DNA from: Bacteroidales bacterium UBA4116
Lineage (GTDB): Bacteria > Bacteroidota > Bacteroidia > Bacteroidales > Tannerellaceae
NCBI GenBank assembly: GCA_002381645.1
Contig: DFXE01000024.1
Location: 1 to 64,000, forward strand
Reading direction: 5' to 3'
Length of the DNA: 64,000 nt
The position numbers and the translations under genes were made by a program. The notes beneath the pieces were generated by a model, which ran no database searches, was not told the origin of the DNA, and saw only the letters and a program-made list of their open reading frames with translations. Shown one piece after another: positions 8,587 to 17,439 of this stretch; within the stretch, counting starts at the first letter, position 1, and each line of letters starts with the position of its first letter.

Positions 8587-9207
8587 TTACCAATACCTTT
8601 CGGATGGACTGCCGTAAAGTGATAATACCCTGTCTGTGTCTTTCTTTTCTTTCGCACGGATGAAGGATACGGAAATGCTTTTCTGTGTGTAGTATTTCGT
8701 CAGATTACGATATTCCAACATCTTGTTATAAATTTCGTCTATCGCATCCATTCTTTCCTTATCCGATAGGGAAAGACCGTTGCTTCCTGTAACGATGTTC
8801 TTCAGGTCGGAAACCAAAGAACCGCCTTCACCCAACAACTTTGCATACCCGGAGGAAATGGCAGCCAGTTCGCCAGGTGTAAAATTGGGGTCACCCACCA
8901 TTTTGTTAAAGCCGTTCACGTATATATCCGTGATTTCGCTTACCATTTCAATAGTCTTTTTTACTTTTCGGGCATCCTTTATCAGATTGTTGACCGACTT
9001 CAGCGCATCGTAATACTCTTTTCCCTGTTTATAGATTTTAATACTTTCATTCAGGTTGTTAATCATATTAGATGCGGTAGTTGTTCCTTGTACCGCACCG
9101 ATGATATTCTGAACGAGGTTGCTCGGATCGGTTACCACCCATTGTGCTTTTGCCTGAAAAGAAAACATAGACAGCGCTATGGTCAGGCACATTATTATTC
9201 GTTTCAT
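8587..9207 (-). CDS. traI: Conjugal transfer protein TraI (DUF4141)
   Basis: 206 aa. A signal peptide (1-21, cleavage after AKA) precedes a helical, coiled-coil-like periplasmic protein. This matches DUF4141/TraI, comparable in position to VirB5-like proteins of other type IV systems. It is not the F-plasmid relaxase of the same name. The DUF3876 gene ends 21 nt upstream and traJ starts 21 nt downstream. Family and order support the call. Confidence 0.88.
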   Translation of the reverse strand: MKRIIMCLTIALSMFSFQAKAQWVVTDPSNLVQNIIGAVQGTTTASNMINNLNESIKIYKQGKEYYDALKSVNNLIKDARKVKKTIEMVSEITDIYVNGFNKMVGDPNFTPGELAAISSGYAKLLGEGGSLVSDLKNIVTGSNGLSLSDKERMDAIDEIYNKMLEYRNLTKYYTQKSISVSFIRAKEKKDTDRVLSLYGSPSERYW

Positions 9208-9228
9208 AATTTTTACTTTTAATTGTGA

Positions 9229-9537
9229 TTATTGATTCTCAGGCTTTACTTCAGCCCTTGTATAGTTGCCTTCGATTGAAAGCGTTAAGAGGTCTTCATC
9301 ACCGTTATAAGTGAGAAGCATTTTCCCGTAGTAGTCGAAATAGGTATTTCCCCGTGAATCTGTACGGAGAAGGAAGGTAAACGCCGTGTCGGGAGCATAC
9401 TCATAAACCAACCGGAAACGCCTACCGTCGTAATATATCCGTAAGTCCGGGGAACCCCAGCCGCTTACCCATTTTCCGCAGATGTTTCTGAGCGGAAAAC
9501 AGGATGCTGTTTGAATACCCATTTCATTACTTCTCAT
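9229..9537 (-). CDS. DUF3876 small protein (traH position)
   Basis: 102 aa from the ATG at 9537, which lies 2 nt after the traG stop. A longer reading to 9726 would run entirely through traG in another frame and is not credible. The protein has a beta-rich core (GKWVSGWGSPDLRIYYDG) matching DUF3876, a small protein usually found between traG and traI in Bacteroidales ICEs. No signal peptide or catalytic motif is seen. Its function is unknown. Tight spacing on both sides puts it in the tra operon. Confidence 0.75.
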   Translation of the reverse strand: MRSNEMGIQTASCFPLRNICGKWVSGWGSPDLRIYYDGRRFRLVYEYAPDTAFTFLLRTDSRGNTYFDYYGKMLLTYNGDEDLLTLSIEGNYTRAEVKPENQ

Positions 9538-9539
9538 GG

Positions 9540-10103
9540 CTACTTCGATTTCTCCCGGCGCATTACGGCCAGTTGCTTGATTGCCAGTTCGTAATCTCCG
9601 CCCAGTTTTTCGGCAAGCTGCATCACTTCCACCTTTTCCGATTCTTCCGTAGTGTACGTCAGATATTCTTCGGTCGAAACTTCCGTAGCATATACCGCAG
9701 ACTGTACACCGCCCAAACCAATCCAAACCTCTTTATAAAGCCTGCCGGGGTCGTTGCTCATGTTGATGGAGAGTATCTGTGACTTCTCTTTTTCCGTCAA
9801 GCCAAGCAACGCCTGAATGCTGTCGAACTTATTCATGTACTTTCGCTGGTCGAGTAGTATTTTACAATCGCTGTTATTGATGATGGATTCTTTGACAATA
9901 GGCGATGCAATGATATCATCGACCTCCTGAGTCACGACAATGGCCTCTCCAAAATACTTTCTGACGGTTTTATACATATACTTCAGATATTCCGCCATGT
10001 TTGCCGAAGACAAGGCTTTCCACGCTTCTTCCACAATCAACTGCTTGCGAACACCCTTTAAACGCCTCATTTTGTTGATAAAACCCGCCAGTAGAAAAGC
10101 CAA
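9540..10103 (-). pseudogene. traG: traG, 3' fragment (Walker B half)
   Basis: C-terminal about 176 codons of TraG, the VirB4-like ATPase that powers the transfer channel. True TraG sequence begins near 10084 (FINKMRRLKG). The first seven codons of the open frame (MAFLLAG) come from the inserted IME. The Walker B motif (LIVEEAW) is here, while Walker A lies in the 5' fragment at 20.5-22.6 kb. Met12 of this frame lines up with Met660 of the 5' fragment. Joining them there is in frame and gives an 835-aa protein, the usual size for the family. As it stands the ATPase is split and should be inactive. Confidence 0.9.
10060..10083 (-). other. Attachment-site-like junction, left end of the IME
   Basis: On the minus strand this reads TTTATCAACAAAATGAGGCG followed by TraG codons. 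It shares TTTATCAAnAAnATG with the right junction at 20615-20634. Differences at three positions fit a crossover region with heterology, as known for IntDOT-type recombinases. Confidence 0.6.
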
Positions 10104-10378
10104 TGACGGACAAATGAAGCAACTCTTTGTAAATCAGTGCTGATTGGCGTTTGGTGTCTGTCTATCAGGACAGGCAAAAATGCCAAAAACAGACAGTTCA
10201 GGACGGAGTTCCGTTACCAAGTCATTACCTATTTTGAATTAGGTAACTTGCAGTAAATCAAAGAAAATCGGACGAACTTACACTGATGAAAAGAAAAAGG
10301 TAACGAATAGGTAACAACTGTCATTGTTAGACGCTGACTGTCTGCGTTTTCCATTCTTCAAATAGCTCACTAAGGAAA
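10104..10378. other. IME left-end non-coding region
   Basis: No credible gene. It lies between the traG junction and the integrase promoter, where recombinase arm sites would be expected. Short imperfect repeats of CAGGACAGG / CAGTTCAGGACGG type and two copies of GGTAAC-like sequence are visible, but no clear arm-site pattern could be established by eye. Confidence 0.4.
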
Positions 10379-10386
10379 TAATTTTG
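10379..10386 (+). promoter_or_regulatory. Promoter -7 box for int1
   Basis: TAATTTTG matches the Bacteroidetes -7 consensus TAnnTTTG and lies 22 nt before the preferred int1 ATG at 10409. No convincing -33 box is visible. Confidence 0.45.
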
Positions 10387-10408
10387 TAACCAGTAAAAAG
10401 TGAGTAAA

Positions 10409-11659
10409 ATGAAAGAAGATTTGAAAGTTCTGTTCTACTTAAAAAAGAACCAGTCAAAAACAAACGGGCTGTGTCCTGTTATGGGGCGTATCTCCATTGG
10501 TCGGACAATGGCACAGTTCAGCGCAAAACTCGAAGCCGATGCTTCCAAATGGAACGCTAAAGCGGGGCGTATGGACGGCAAAAGCCACCATGCATTGAAC
10601 GTAAACCGTAAGATTGATAAAATCAATCTTAGTATTAACAGGCATTACAGGGAATTAGTACAGAACAAGGGACGGGTAACTGCCGAAGAAGTAAAAAACG
10701 CCTTTCAGGGTATTGCATCCGTTCAACAAACACTTATGAAAATGTTTGCCGAACATAACGAAGTCTACAGTAAACGTGTCGGCATTGACAGAAAAAAATC
10801 ATCCTACAGAAAGTATCGTGATGCTTACCGTCACTTATCGGAGTTCCTATTGAAGAAATATTATGTAAAGGATATGTCTTTCAGGCAACTGAACTTTGCC
10901 TTTATCGAAGCCTTTGATTTTTACTTACGGATAGAACTAAAGATGAAGCCCAATACCGTATTGAATTATATCGTACCGCTTCGTAAAATTGTCCGTATAG
11001 CTGTCAATAAAGGATATATCCCCGCAGATCCGTTTGCAGAATATAAACCTGTAAGGGGTAAAAGTGTACACCGCTATCTGACAAATGAGGAACTAAAGAA
11101 AATCATGTCAACCGATTTTCATACTTATTTCCGCAACCTTACCCGTGATTTGTTTATTTTTTCAGCATTTACAGGCATAGCGTATTCTGATATAAGGAAG
11201 TTGACCATAAAAGAACTTGTTACTACCGATGATGGTAACCTATGGATAGTTACTGCACGGAAAAAGACAGGAACGGTTTCCCGCATCCGCTTGTTGGATG
11301 TGGCTGTACAGATAATCAGGAAGTATGAAAAAGAACGCACGGGCGAAAAAGTGTTTCCCCTGCTCAAATACACGACTGCAGATATAAACCTGAAACGGAT
11401 AGCCGAAATATGCGGAATAGAAAGAAGCATCTCATTTCATCAGGGCAGGCACTCGTTTGCCTCTTCGGTCTGCCTCTCACAAGGTGTTCCCATTGAAACC
11501 GTCAGCCGTATGTTAGGGCATCGGGATATTCATACCACGCAGATATATGCTACTGTTTCCACACAGAAAATCACAAACGATATGAAAAAGCTATCCAAAC
11601 GAATAGCTGGAAAATTCAGTCCTATCAAGCAATCCGAAGAAACGGCAGTAAATCAATAA
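10409..11659 (+). CDS. Tyrosine recombinase, integrase 1 of the IME
   Basis: 416 aa from the ATG at 10409; a GTG nine bases upstream is possible. Order: arm-binding domain (about 1-85, with the family signature NGLCPVMGRISIG), SAM-like core-binding domain (about 110-205), catalytic domain (about 215-400). The C-terminal motif HQGRHSF...LGHRDIHTTQIYA supplies the His/Arg, His and Tyr residues. The usual first catalytic Arg (TGLR) is replaced here (TGIAYSDI), as in IntDOT, where a Ser stands at this place. It lies 32 nt before a second, similar recombinase. The pair probably integrates and excises the IME. Confidence 0.92.
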   Translation: MKEDLKVLFYLKKNQSKTNGLCPVMGRISIGRTMAQFSAKLEADASKWNAKAGRMDGKSHHALNVNRKIDKINLSINRHYRELVQNKGRVTAEEVKNAFQGIASVQQTLMKMFAEHNEVYSKRVGIDRKKSSYRKYRDAYRHLSEFLLKKYYVKDMSFRQLNFAFIEAFDFYLRIELKMKPNTVLNYIVPLRKIVRIAVNKGYIPADPFAEYKPVRGKSVHRYLTNEELKKIMSTDFHTYFRNLTRDLFIFSAFTGIAYSDIRKLTIKELVTTDDGNLWIVTARKKTGTVSRIRLLDVAVQIIRKYEKERTGEKVFPLLKYTTADINLKRIAEICGIERSISFHQGRHSFASSVCLSQGVPIETVSRMLGHRDIHTTQIYATVSTQKITNDMKKLSKRIAGKFSPIKQSEETAVNQ

Positions 11660-11691
11660 TTATCAGTAATAACAATAAAAATCAGAATACA

Positions 11692-12918
11692 ATGCGCAGT
11701 ACATTCAAACACCTGTTCTATATCAACAGGAACAAAACAAAGAAAAACGGATTATGCCCCGTAATGGGTCGCATCACGTTAGACGGTGGTATCTCCCAAT
11801 TCAGTACAGGACTGGAAACTGCTCCCGAATTATGGGATGCAAAGGCGGGACTTTCCACAGGAAAAAGCCTACACGAACTAAAGGTAAACAGGGAATTAAA
11901 GGAGCTATCCGAAGCAATCGAAACACATTATGCCCGAATGGTCGAGAAGGACGGATATATCACCGCAGAACGGGTTAAAAACGCTGTTCTGGGTATTGCC
12001 AAAGAACCGACTACATTACTAAAGGAATTGGAAGAAGCAACCGCAGAAATAGAAAAAAGCATCGGTATAAACCATACCATTGCTACATACAGGTCGTATG
12101 TAAATGCTTATATGAACTTATCCCGCTTCATTAAAACGAAGTATAAAAAAGAAGATATTCCTTTTAACCAATTGGAATACTCGATTATAGAGGATTACGA
12201 TTTGTACCTGAAAACGGAGCAACGTATGACAACGGGTAGTGTAATGCAACATATCGTTTTTTTACGGAAACTGATAAAACGGGCAATGAACAAAGGAATC
12301 ATTTCACGGAATCCGTTCTTCGGCTATGTTCCCGACCAACCTGTAAGCAAACACAAATGGCTGTCGAGTGAAGAAATAGAAAAGATAATGACTACCCCGA
12401 TAGATAAACCGAGTGTCGATTTTGTACGGGATATGTTTATTTTCGGGGTATTTACGGGATTATCCTACTGTGATATAAAGAGTTTACGCAAAGAGCAGAT
12501 ATTGACGGATAACAAGGGTAATCAATGGATAAGTATTCAACGGAAAAAAACAAATACGGAATCTATTGTACCACTGTTGGATATACCGAAAGAAATCATT
12601 CGTAAGTATGAGGGAACTGGCGAGGGCGGTAAAGCGTTCAAAATGCTTTGTATGAATGTGGTTTGTTCCTATACCAAACAAATCGGAAAGCTCTGTAAAT
12701 TAGATAAAAAGCTCACATTTCACATGAGCCGTCACTCGTTTGGAACGACTGTTTGCTTGTCGCAAGGTGTTCCGATTGAAACACTTAGTCAAATGATGGG
12801 GCATCGGAATATCAAAACGACACAGATATATGCGGAGATTACAGGGGCTAAGATTGAGGAGGATATGCAACTGCTTTCCAAAAAGATTAAGAATGATTAT
12901 TTGCTGGCGGGTAGCTAA
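11692..12918 (+). CDS. Tyrosine recombinase, integrase 2 of the IME
   Basis: 408 aa, same layout as integrase 1 and clearly its paralogue (both start with a (F/L)FY.(K/N)(K/R)N block and NGLCPVMGRI). Catalytic C-terminus: MSRHSFGTTVC, MMGHRNIKTTQIYAE with Tyr nucleophile. The first Arg position is again substituted (TGLSYCDI). Sequence divergence from integrase 1 is large, so the duplication is old. Tandem integrases of this type are common at the ends of Bacteroidetes mobilizable elements. A bidirectional terminator follows. Confidence 0.92.
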   Translation: MRSTFKHLFYINRNKTKKNGLCPVMGRITLDGGISQFSTGLETAPELWDAKAGLSTGKSLHELKVNRELKELSEAIETHYARMVEKDGYITAERVKNAVLGIAKEPTTLLKELEEATAEIEKSIGINHTIATYRSYVNAYMNLSRFIKTKYKKEDIPFNQLEYSIIEDYDLYLKTEQRMTTGSVMQHIVFLRKLIKRAMNKGIISRNPFFGYVPDQPVSKHKWLSSEEIEKIMTTPIDKPSVDFVRDMFIFGVFTGLSYCDIKSLRKEQILTDNKGNQWISIQRKKTNTESIVPLLDIPKEIIRKYEGTGEGGKAFKMLCMNVVCSYTKQIGKLCKLDKKLTFHMSRHSFGTTVCLSQGVPIETLSQMMGHRNIKTTQIYAEITGAKIEEDMQLLSKKIKNDYLLAGS

Positions 12919-12941
12919 TCGGGTAAATGCTCCGATTTGCA

Positions 12942-12974
12942 GACAAAGCCGTTCCCGAAAAGGACGGCTTTGTC
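12942..12974. terminator. Bidirectional terminator between int2 and the CBASS operon
   Basis: Perfect 11-bp stem GACAAAGCCGT / ACGGCTTTGTC with an 11-nt loop between two convergent genes. It lacks a long T-tract, but the position (24 nt after the int2 stop, 4 nt before the minus-strand stop) fits a shared terminator. Confidence 0.65.
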
Positions 12975-12978
12975 TATG

Positions 12979-13260
12979 TCAGTTTAGCCCGTCAAGAACT
13001 TTCATCATTTCTAAAATAGTCCCCTCCGGCTTTACTTTTCCGTCCGCTAAATCACTTACTTCCTGAACAATCGCTTCGCCTGTATATACGGTCTTTATCT
13101 CCCTGCCAAAAGAATATTCTTCTTTCCCTTTCTCGTTGAACATACTTTCAATGACTGAAATAAACTTGTCTGCTGTTTCAGGTTCGTCAAAGATTAGGCT
13201 TGTCAAGCGTTGCATCTTATAGTATATTGTTAGTTCTGCTACGGTTTTACTGTAATTCAT
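12979..13260 (-). CDS. Small unknown protein, third gene of the CBASS operon
   Basis: 93 aa, acidic, without membrane segment or signal peptide; predicted helix-sheet mix with a Glu/Lys-rich middle. Not recognised. Its start overlaps the end of the S-4TM effector gene by 14 nt, so it is translationally coupled to a defence operon and has the same low G+C. It may be an accessory or regulatory factor of CBASS, but no known Cap2, Cap3 or nuclease motif is present. The role is not inferable from sequence alone. Confidence 0.6.
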   Translation of the reverse strand: MNYSKTVAELTIYYKMQRLTSLIFDEPETADKFISVIESMFNEKGKEEYSFGREIKTVYTGEAIVQEVSDLADGKVKPEGTILEMMKVLDGLN

Positions 13261-14182
13261 TAATCCTATTTTCTACTGAATAATTCATTTGGTCTTCTAA
13301 TTCTGTCCATAGAAGCTTATATATAAAGTCTGGAATTAATGGACTTAGAATCCGATTTTGGAATATTCTATCTTGTATATTACGTAACTCCTCAACTTCT
13401 ATTGTGTCATTTACTGATAATGAACTTAATCTTGTCTCAATTATTTCTCTTAGCTTTTGTAGATTATCTACTGACTCTAAGTTTGTACTTATTTCTTTGT
13501 ATGTAAAATTAAAAATAGGTATTGAAGGTAATATTACTTCTATAATAAATTTCTTCAATGAAAAATCATTTGATAGAGCAAAAATAAGAAGAGTTGCAAA
13601 AGTTATAATTGAAAGTGTAATAAGCAGTAGATTGTATTTCTTTTTTATGTTTTGATCATAACAGATATTCATTCTTTGACAAAAAAGTATTGCAATATTA
13701 GTTTGAAGACTCTCGATTTTTTCAGAATACCAATTTGTAACTCTTCTTACTTTTTTCGTGTTGTTTTTGTCTTTCTTTGAATATTTCCTTATTATATCAT
13801 GATCCACAAAAACAGAATTAAGTAGCTCATTTTCTGAAATTTCAAAAATATTGATATCAAATTTCTCCTGTATAGAAGCGGCCGTTTTTTTATTTCTATC
13901 AATGAAAATTTCCAGTATCTTTTCTCCGAATATAACTATAATAGCATAAATAATATAAATCCAGCTTTTGTCATCTATTTTTAAACTTGAAAAATTAGTA
14001 ACAAAAGCGATTAAGATTGGGATTATCACAGTAATGCCAATGAGAATGTATTGCATTATTTTTGCATTAGAATACAATCTTCTTTGTGCTAGCAACTTAT
14101 CTATATTGGCATCTAAATTCTGTTTATACAATATGTCTTGACCTTTATTCATATTTTGGAAATTGATTACCGAAAATTTCAC
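13247..14182 (-). CDS. CBASS effector, S-4TM pore-forming protein
   Basis: 311 aa. The N-terminus carries the S-4TM signature (NIDKLLAQRRLYSNAK), then four membrane helices in two pairs: about residues 44-66, 75-95, 182-202 and 212-230, with a cytoplasmic region between the pairs. S-4TM proteins are predicted effectors that open the inner membrane when activated by a cyclic oligonucleotide, killing the infected cell. The gene overlaps the CD-NTase gene by 38 nt and the small third gene by 14 nt. The pairing with a CD-NTase makes the call strong. The signal molecule bound cannot be read from the sequence. Confidence 0.87.
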   Translation of the reverse strand: MKFSVINFQNMNKGQDILYKQNLDANIDKLLAQRRLYSNAKIMQYILIGITVIIPILIAFVTNFSSLKIDDKSWIYIIYAIIVIFGEKILEIFIDRNKKTAASIQEKFDINIFEISENELLNSVFVDHDIIRKYSKKDKNNTKKVRRVTNWYSEKIESLQTNIAILFCQRMNICYDQNIKKKYNLLLITLSIITFATLLIFALSNDFSLKKFIIEVILPSIPIFNFTYKEISTNLESVDNLQKLREIIETRLSSLSVNDTIEVEELRNIQDRIFQNRILSPLIPDFIYKLLWTELEDQMNYSVENRINELQ

Positions 14183-15128
14183 GCCATTTATTTATAGCCT
14201 TTTCTTGATTTTTTTCATCAGTTTCAGCGGATATAGCTTCTACCGCTTTATTATATGCCCATTGAGCTTTATCTGAAATAGACTTCTTTTGTTCATAAGT
14301 TAGACTGTTTAAATTGCCTTGTATGCCTTTAGGATCATTTACTGCATAGTATATATGCGTTGACAAGTAATTAAAGAAATCTCTAATATTAAAATCAATC
14401 CATTCGCTCAATTCGGTTTTACTTTTAGCGAAATTTATTACAATTTGTTCAAACATGTATGACGCTATAGTACAAGAAGAATTGTGCCTGTTCCAATATT
14501 TTAAAGTTCTAATCAACTGAAGAACCCTTCCATTATAATTCTGATTAGTTTCTGTAACTAGATTCTGATCAATTCTTGGATCTGTTGCTTTCCAGTTTCC
14601 ATTACAGTCTGGAATTAAATATAATCCTGTATCTGTGTAGAAACAAGGAACAATATCAAAGACCCATTCATAAGTTTGAAGATTCAATGTTGCTGCTTCC
14701 CCTCGACTATGTAATTCTGCAGATTTATAATGCTCAACTTCTGATAGTGCTGATTTTAATTTATTGACAACTTTTCTTGAATTTAAAATATCATTATCTG
14801 ACATTTTTTTTAATCTATCCCCAGCATTAGGTGTATTTATGTAATACGTAGAGCCTGATAAAGTGTATGTAGCCCCATTTGCTGTCAAGCAAAACATTAA
14901 ATCAATATCATCTAATTCTCTTATTTTTGTTTTCCGAGCAAAAGAACCAAATTTTATATGCTTATCTTCATATTTGAAAGGAAAATTTAAATCTTCTTTT
15001 GCATCTAATTTATTTAATTGCCCCCAAAGCCAATCTCTACTCGAATTGGCTTTACTTGTTCTGTCAGGGTCTAAATTAACAGAATCTTTGTTAAATTCAC
15101 TAAAAGCAGAATTTACTGATGTTGCCAT
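14145..15128 (-). CDS. CBASS CD-NTase (cGAS/DncV-like nucleotidyltransferase)
   Basis: 327 aa. Nucleotidyltransferase core with GS at residues 61-62, metal-binding DID at 74-76 and the third Asp at 158 (FDIVPCF). A helical C-terminal OAS-like region follows (IRTLKYWNRH near residue 205). These enzymes make a cyclic di- or trinucleotide in response to phage. Operon partner is an S-4TM effector and no ubiquitin-like Cap2/Cap3 or HORMA/TRIP13 genes are present, so this is a type I (minimal) CBASS. The product nucleotide is not predictable here. Strong A+T bias compared with the flanking mobilization genes suggests separate acquisition. Confidence 0.92.
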   Translation of the reverse strand: MATSVNSAFSEFNKDSVNLDPDRTSKANSSRDWLWGQLNKLDAKEDLNFPFKYEDKHIKFGSFARKTKIRELDDIDLMFCLTANGATYTLSGSTYYINTPNAGDRLKKMSDNDILNSRKVVNKLKSALSEVEHYKSAELHSRGEAATLNLQTYEWVFDIVPCFYTDTGLYLIPDCNGNWKATDPRIDQNLVTETNQNYNGRVLQLIRTLKYWNRHNSSCTIASYMFEQIVINFAKSKTELSEWIDFNIRDFFNYLSTHIYYAVNDPKGIQGNLNSLTYEQKKSISDKAQWAYNKAVEAISAETDEKNQEKAINKWREIFGNQFPKYE

Positions 15129-15157
15129 ATATATGGTATGTTTTAATAATGCATCTG

Positions 15158-15190
15158 CAAATTTAGTAAATATTTGAAAAACAGCTACAA
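15158..15190 (-). promoter_or_regulatory. Promoter of the CBASS operon
   Basis: Minus strand: -7 box TAAATTTG at 15158-15165 and TTG of a -33 box near 15188-15190, with 22 nt between them. This places transcription start about 25 nt before the CD-NTase ATG. The remaining sequence up to 15443 is A+T-rich with no gene. Confidence 0.55.
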
Positions 15191-15443
15191 TTATGCCTAA
15201 AATACTTTTTAACAGACCAATAAAACTATTAATAGCTAACCAATCCCCAGCATATATTTTTCCTTTTTTTATCTGTTAAACACCTCTCTTATGGAAAGAA
15301 TGAATAAGGCAATGCTTTGGGGGAATTTACTCTTTTTGTGAAGCAAAAAGGAAGAAATTCTTCCAAACCCGTAGGGCTTGGCATTGACGTTTCATTCTTG
15401 GAATATACCTTCGTGTATAGATAAATAAAGGATTACCTTAACT

Positions 15444-15836
15444 CTAAAAAGAAATAAGATTATCTATTGATACGGCATAGTTAAAACCGTCTATCGAATA
15501 GAAACCTAATTTCTCGGCAAATGAACGGCTTTTCTCGTTAACGGATTCTATTCCGATGTACCTGAAACCATATTTCAAGGCTATCTGTGAAAGAAAACTA
15601 ACGAAATGAGTTCCATTCCCTATACGCTCTTTTCGAAAGCCGATTCGGGCTATAATAAGGCAATCAGGGGGAAATATGCTTTCTACTCGGCGGATGCGCA
15701 AATACAAATCTACCCGCTTGTTTCTTCGGGTAACTATGATATTATCAGGGGTGAGATACACAAGGGGAAGACGGTACTTAAACCGCTTCATCAGGTAACT
15801 ATCTATATCTTTTCGCGTTTCTTCGTACTCGTTCAT
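15444..15836 (-). CDS. GNAT-like N-acetyltransferase
   Basis: 130 aa. The C-terminal half shows the acetyl-CoA-binding pattern of GNAT motif A (ARIGFRKERIGNGTHFV) and the usual ESVNEKSRSFAEKLGF ending. The N-terminal strands are short, so this is a minimal GNAT fold. It follows the relaxase gene by 11 nt in the mobilization operon. Similar genes occur in Bacteroides mobilization regions; the substrate is unknown. Confidence 0.7.
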   Translation of the reverse strand: MNEYEETRKDIDSYLMKRFKYRLPLVYLTPDNIIVTRRNKRVDLYLRIRRVESIFPPDCLIIARIGFRKERIGNGTHFVSFLSQIALKYGFRYIGIESVNEKSRSFAEKLGFYSIDGFNYAVSIDNLISF

Positions 15837-15847
15837 ATATCTGCGGT

Positions 15848-16795
15848 TTATGATTGCCTGAATCCTCGCTTCGGCTTCTTCTTTATTTTCTTTTTCACAG
15901 GAATTTGTTCTTCCTCTTTATTGCTCACTTCAGGAGTAAACAAGCCTAATGTAGAGGACAGACCTAAATCGGGGAGATTGAAACTTTGCTTATTTTCAGT
16001 ATTGTTTGAAAGGTTGTTATCTTGTTTATATGCAACATTGTTTTCAGTCAGTTCGTTCTGCGTATCTGTATATAAGCCTGTTTGCATATCTGTATTTTTT
16101 CTTTCATTGGAAATCTGGCGTTCCTGTATATTGAGTTGTTCGGAGATACTGCCGTTCTTCATCGTGTTGCAGTATTCAAAAGATTCGGTTAGTTCCCGTT
16201 TGTAGCCGAATAGCTTGTCAAATCCCTGTTCCGCTTGTTGGAACAGGTTCTTCCTGTCAAAACCGCCTTTAACCGTCCCTTTCTTGGTATTCTTGTGGTT
16301 GGTAAGCGGAGATATTTTTTTCTTATTGGATTGGTCTTTTCGGCTTACAATCAAATGGCAGTGCATATTTAGTTCATTGCTCGACCTGTCCCGACTGAAA
16401 TGTATTTTTCCATAGAATTTTATGTCCTTTGCCGATAATCCTTTATTAAAGTTCTTGGCATATTCGGGAATAACCACTTCACGAATATACCGTTTCATGG
16501 CTTCGGCTTGTTCCTGTTCGGTATTGCCCATTGCCCGAAGTTCCTTTTCTGACGGGCTTACATGGATAGCGTAAAACTTGGAATCCGTTTTTAGGAGTTG
16601 ACCGATATTACTGTCTATATCTTTTATAACCTGTGATTTGAAGATATTATCGTCTGTCAGATTGAAAAAGCCCTCTGTATAGATTCCTTGCTCCATGCGT
16701 TCCATATCTTCATGTTCGAGATAATTACATAGCTTTCGGCTACTGCCTGCGTTATTATATGTGCCTTTGGACGGTGGCGGGAAATCTATATTCAT
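15848..16795 (-). CDS. Relaxase/mobilization protein of the IME (DUF5712-like)
   Basis: 315 aa. An N-terminal catalytic region of about 200 residues contains NELNMHCHLIVSRKD with the HxH metal-binding pair of rolling-circle-type nucleases. A Gln/Asn-rich, unstructured tail ends in a basic KKKIKKKPKRGF stretch suited to DNA binding. This fits the DUF5712/MobB-like mobilization proteins of Bacteroides mobilizable elements, which nick oriT. The BfmA/BtgA-like gene ends 3 nt upstream, giving a two-gene relaxosome unit. The catalytic Tyr is not certain; Tyr residues near 13, 27 and 38 are candidates. Confidence 0.78.
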   Translation of the reverse strand: MNIDFPPPSKGTYNNAGSSRKLCNYLEHEDMERMEQGIYTEGFFNLTDDNIFKSQVIKDIDSNIGQLLKTDSKFYAIHVSPSEKELRAMGNTEQEQAEAMKRYIREVVIPEYAKNFNKGLSAKDIKFYGKIHFSRDRSSNELNMHCHLIVSRKDQSNKKKISPLTNHKNTKKGTVKGGFDRKNLFQQAEQGFDKLFGYKRELTESFEYCNTMKNGSISEQLNIQERQISNERKNTDMQTGLYTDTQNELTENNVAYKQDNNLSNNTENKQSFNLPDLGLSSTLGLFTPEVSNKEEEQIPVKKKIKKKPKRGFRQS

Positions 16796-16798
16796 GGG

Positions 16799-17404
16799 TT
16801 ACTCGTTTATCAGGTCATTAATCTCGGTTCTTAGGCTCTCTTTGCGTTTGCCGTCCATTACTCCGCAGGTTGCCAGTTCCGAATAAAGGGAAATCAATTT
16901 CAATAGCTTCTGATTGTCCCTTTGCTGTGTTTGGGTTTGCTTATTTATAGTAACAGATAGTTTATCAAGGCTTGCGGACTGGTTGTTTATTACTACTGCT
17001 ATTTTGCCGAAATGCTCATCCAGCTTTTTCAGTACATTGACAAGGTTCTCTTTTGAGGTGTTTATTTCTGAATTTACTTTTTCCGTCAGGATTCCGACAG
17101 CCGTATCGAACTTAACGGCTATTGAATGGCTTGCTCGTATCATCGGGTTGAGTTGTTCTTCTTCGTAGTGACGAATGAAACGGATAATATCATCCTGCCG
17201 TTTGTTAATCTTGGCAAGTTCCGATTTTACCGATTCGGGAGCATCGGCAGGGTTGATATGTGTTTTCTCCAAATACAGGAATGCCAGTTTTACAACTTCA
17301 CTCTTTTTCAGCGAATAGCGTTTACATATCTTTTCTACTAAACGCCCTGTTTCCTTGTCTATGGAAACAGTAGTATATATAATCTTTTGGGCTTCATCTT
17401 TCAT
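16799..17404 (-). CDS. BfmA/BtgA family mobilization protein
   Basis: 201 aa. N-terminal ribbon-helix-helix-like segment (TVSIDKETGRLVEKICKRYS, residues 12-31) followed by a long helical region rich in heptads. This matches BfmA/BtgA accessory mobilization proteins, which bind oriT and guide the relaxase. It is cotranscribed with the relaxase gene 3 nt downstream. The strongly structured non-coding region just upstream is the probable oriT it acts on. Confidence 0.83.
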   Translation of the reverse strand: MKDEAQKIIYTTVSIDKETGRLVEKICKRYSLKKSEVVKLAFLYLEKTHINPADAPESVKSELAKINKRQDDIIRFIRHYEEEQLNPMIRASHSIAVKFDTAVGILTEKVNSEINTSKENLVNVLKKLDEHFGKIAVVINNQSASLDKLSVTINKQTQTQQRDNQKLLKLISLYSELATCGVMDGKRKESLRTEINDLINE

Positions 17405-17439
17405 GATAATTACTTTTTAATCGAATTTCATATTGTTAA

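Noticed and set aside
9540..9726. Extended start for the DUF3876 gene
   Set aside because: The extra 63 codons lie inside traG in another frame; the ATG at 9537 starts the conserved domain.
14145..15128. Pycsar cyclase
   Set aside because: The enzyme shows the CD-NTase GS and DxD motifs rather than a class III adenylate/uridylate cyclase fold.
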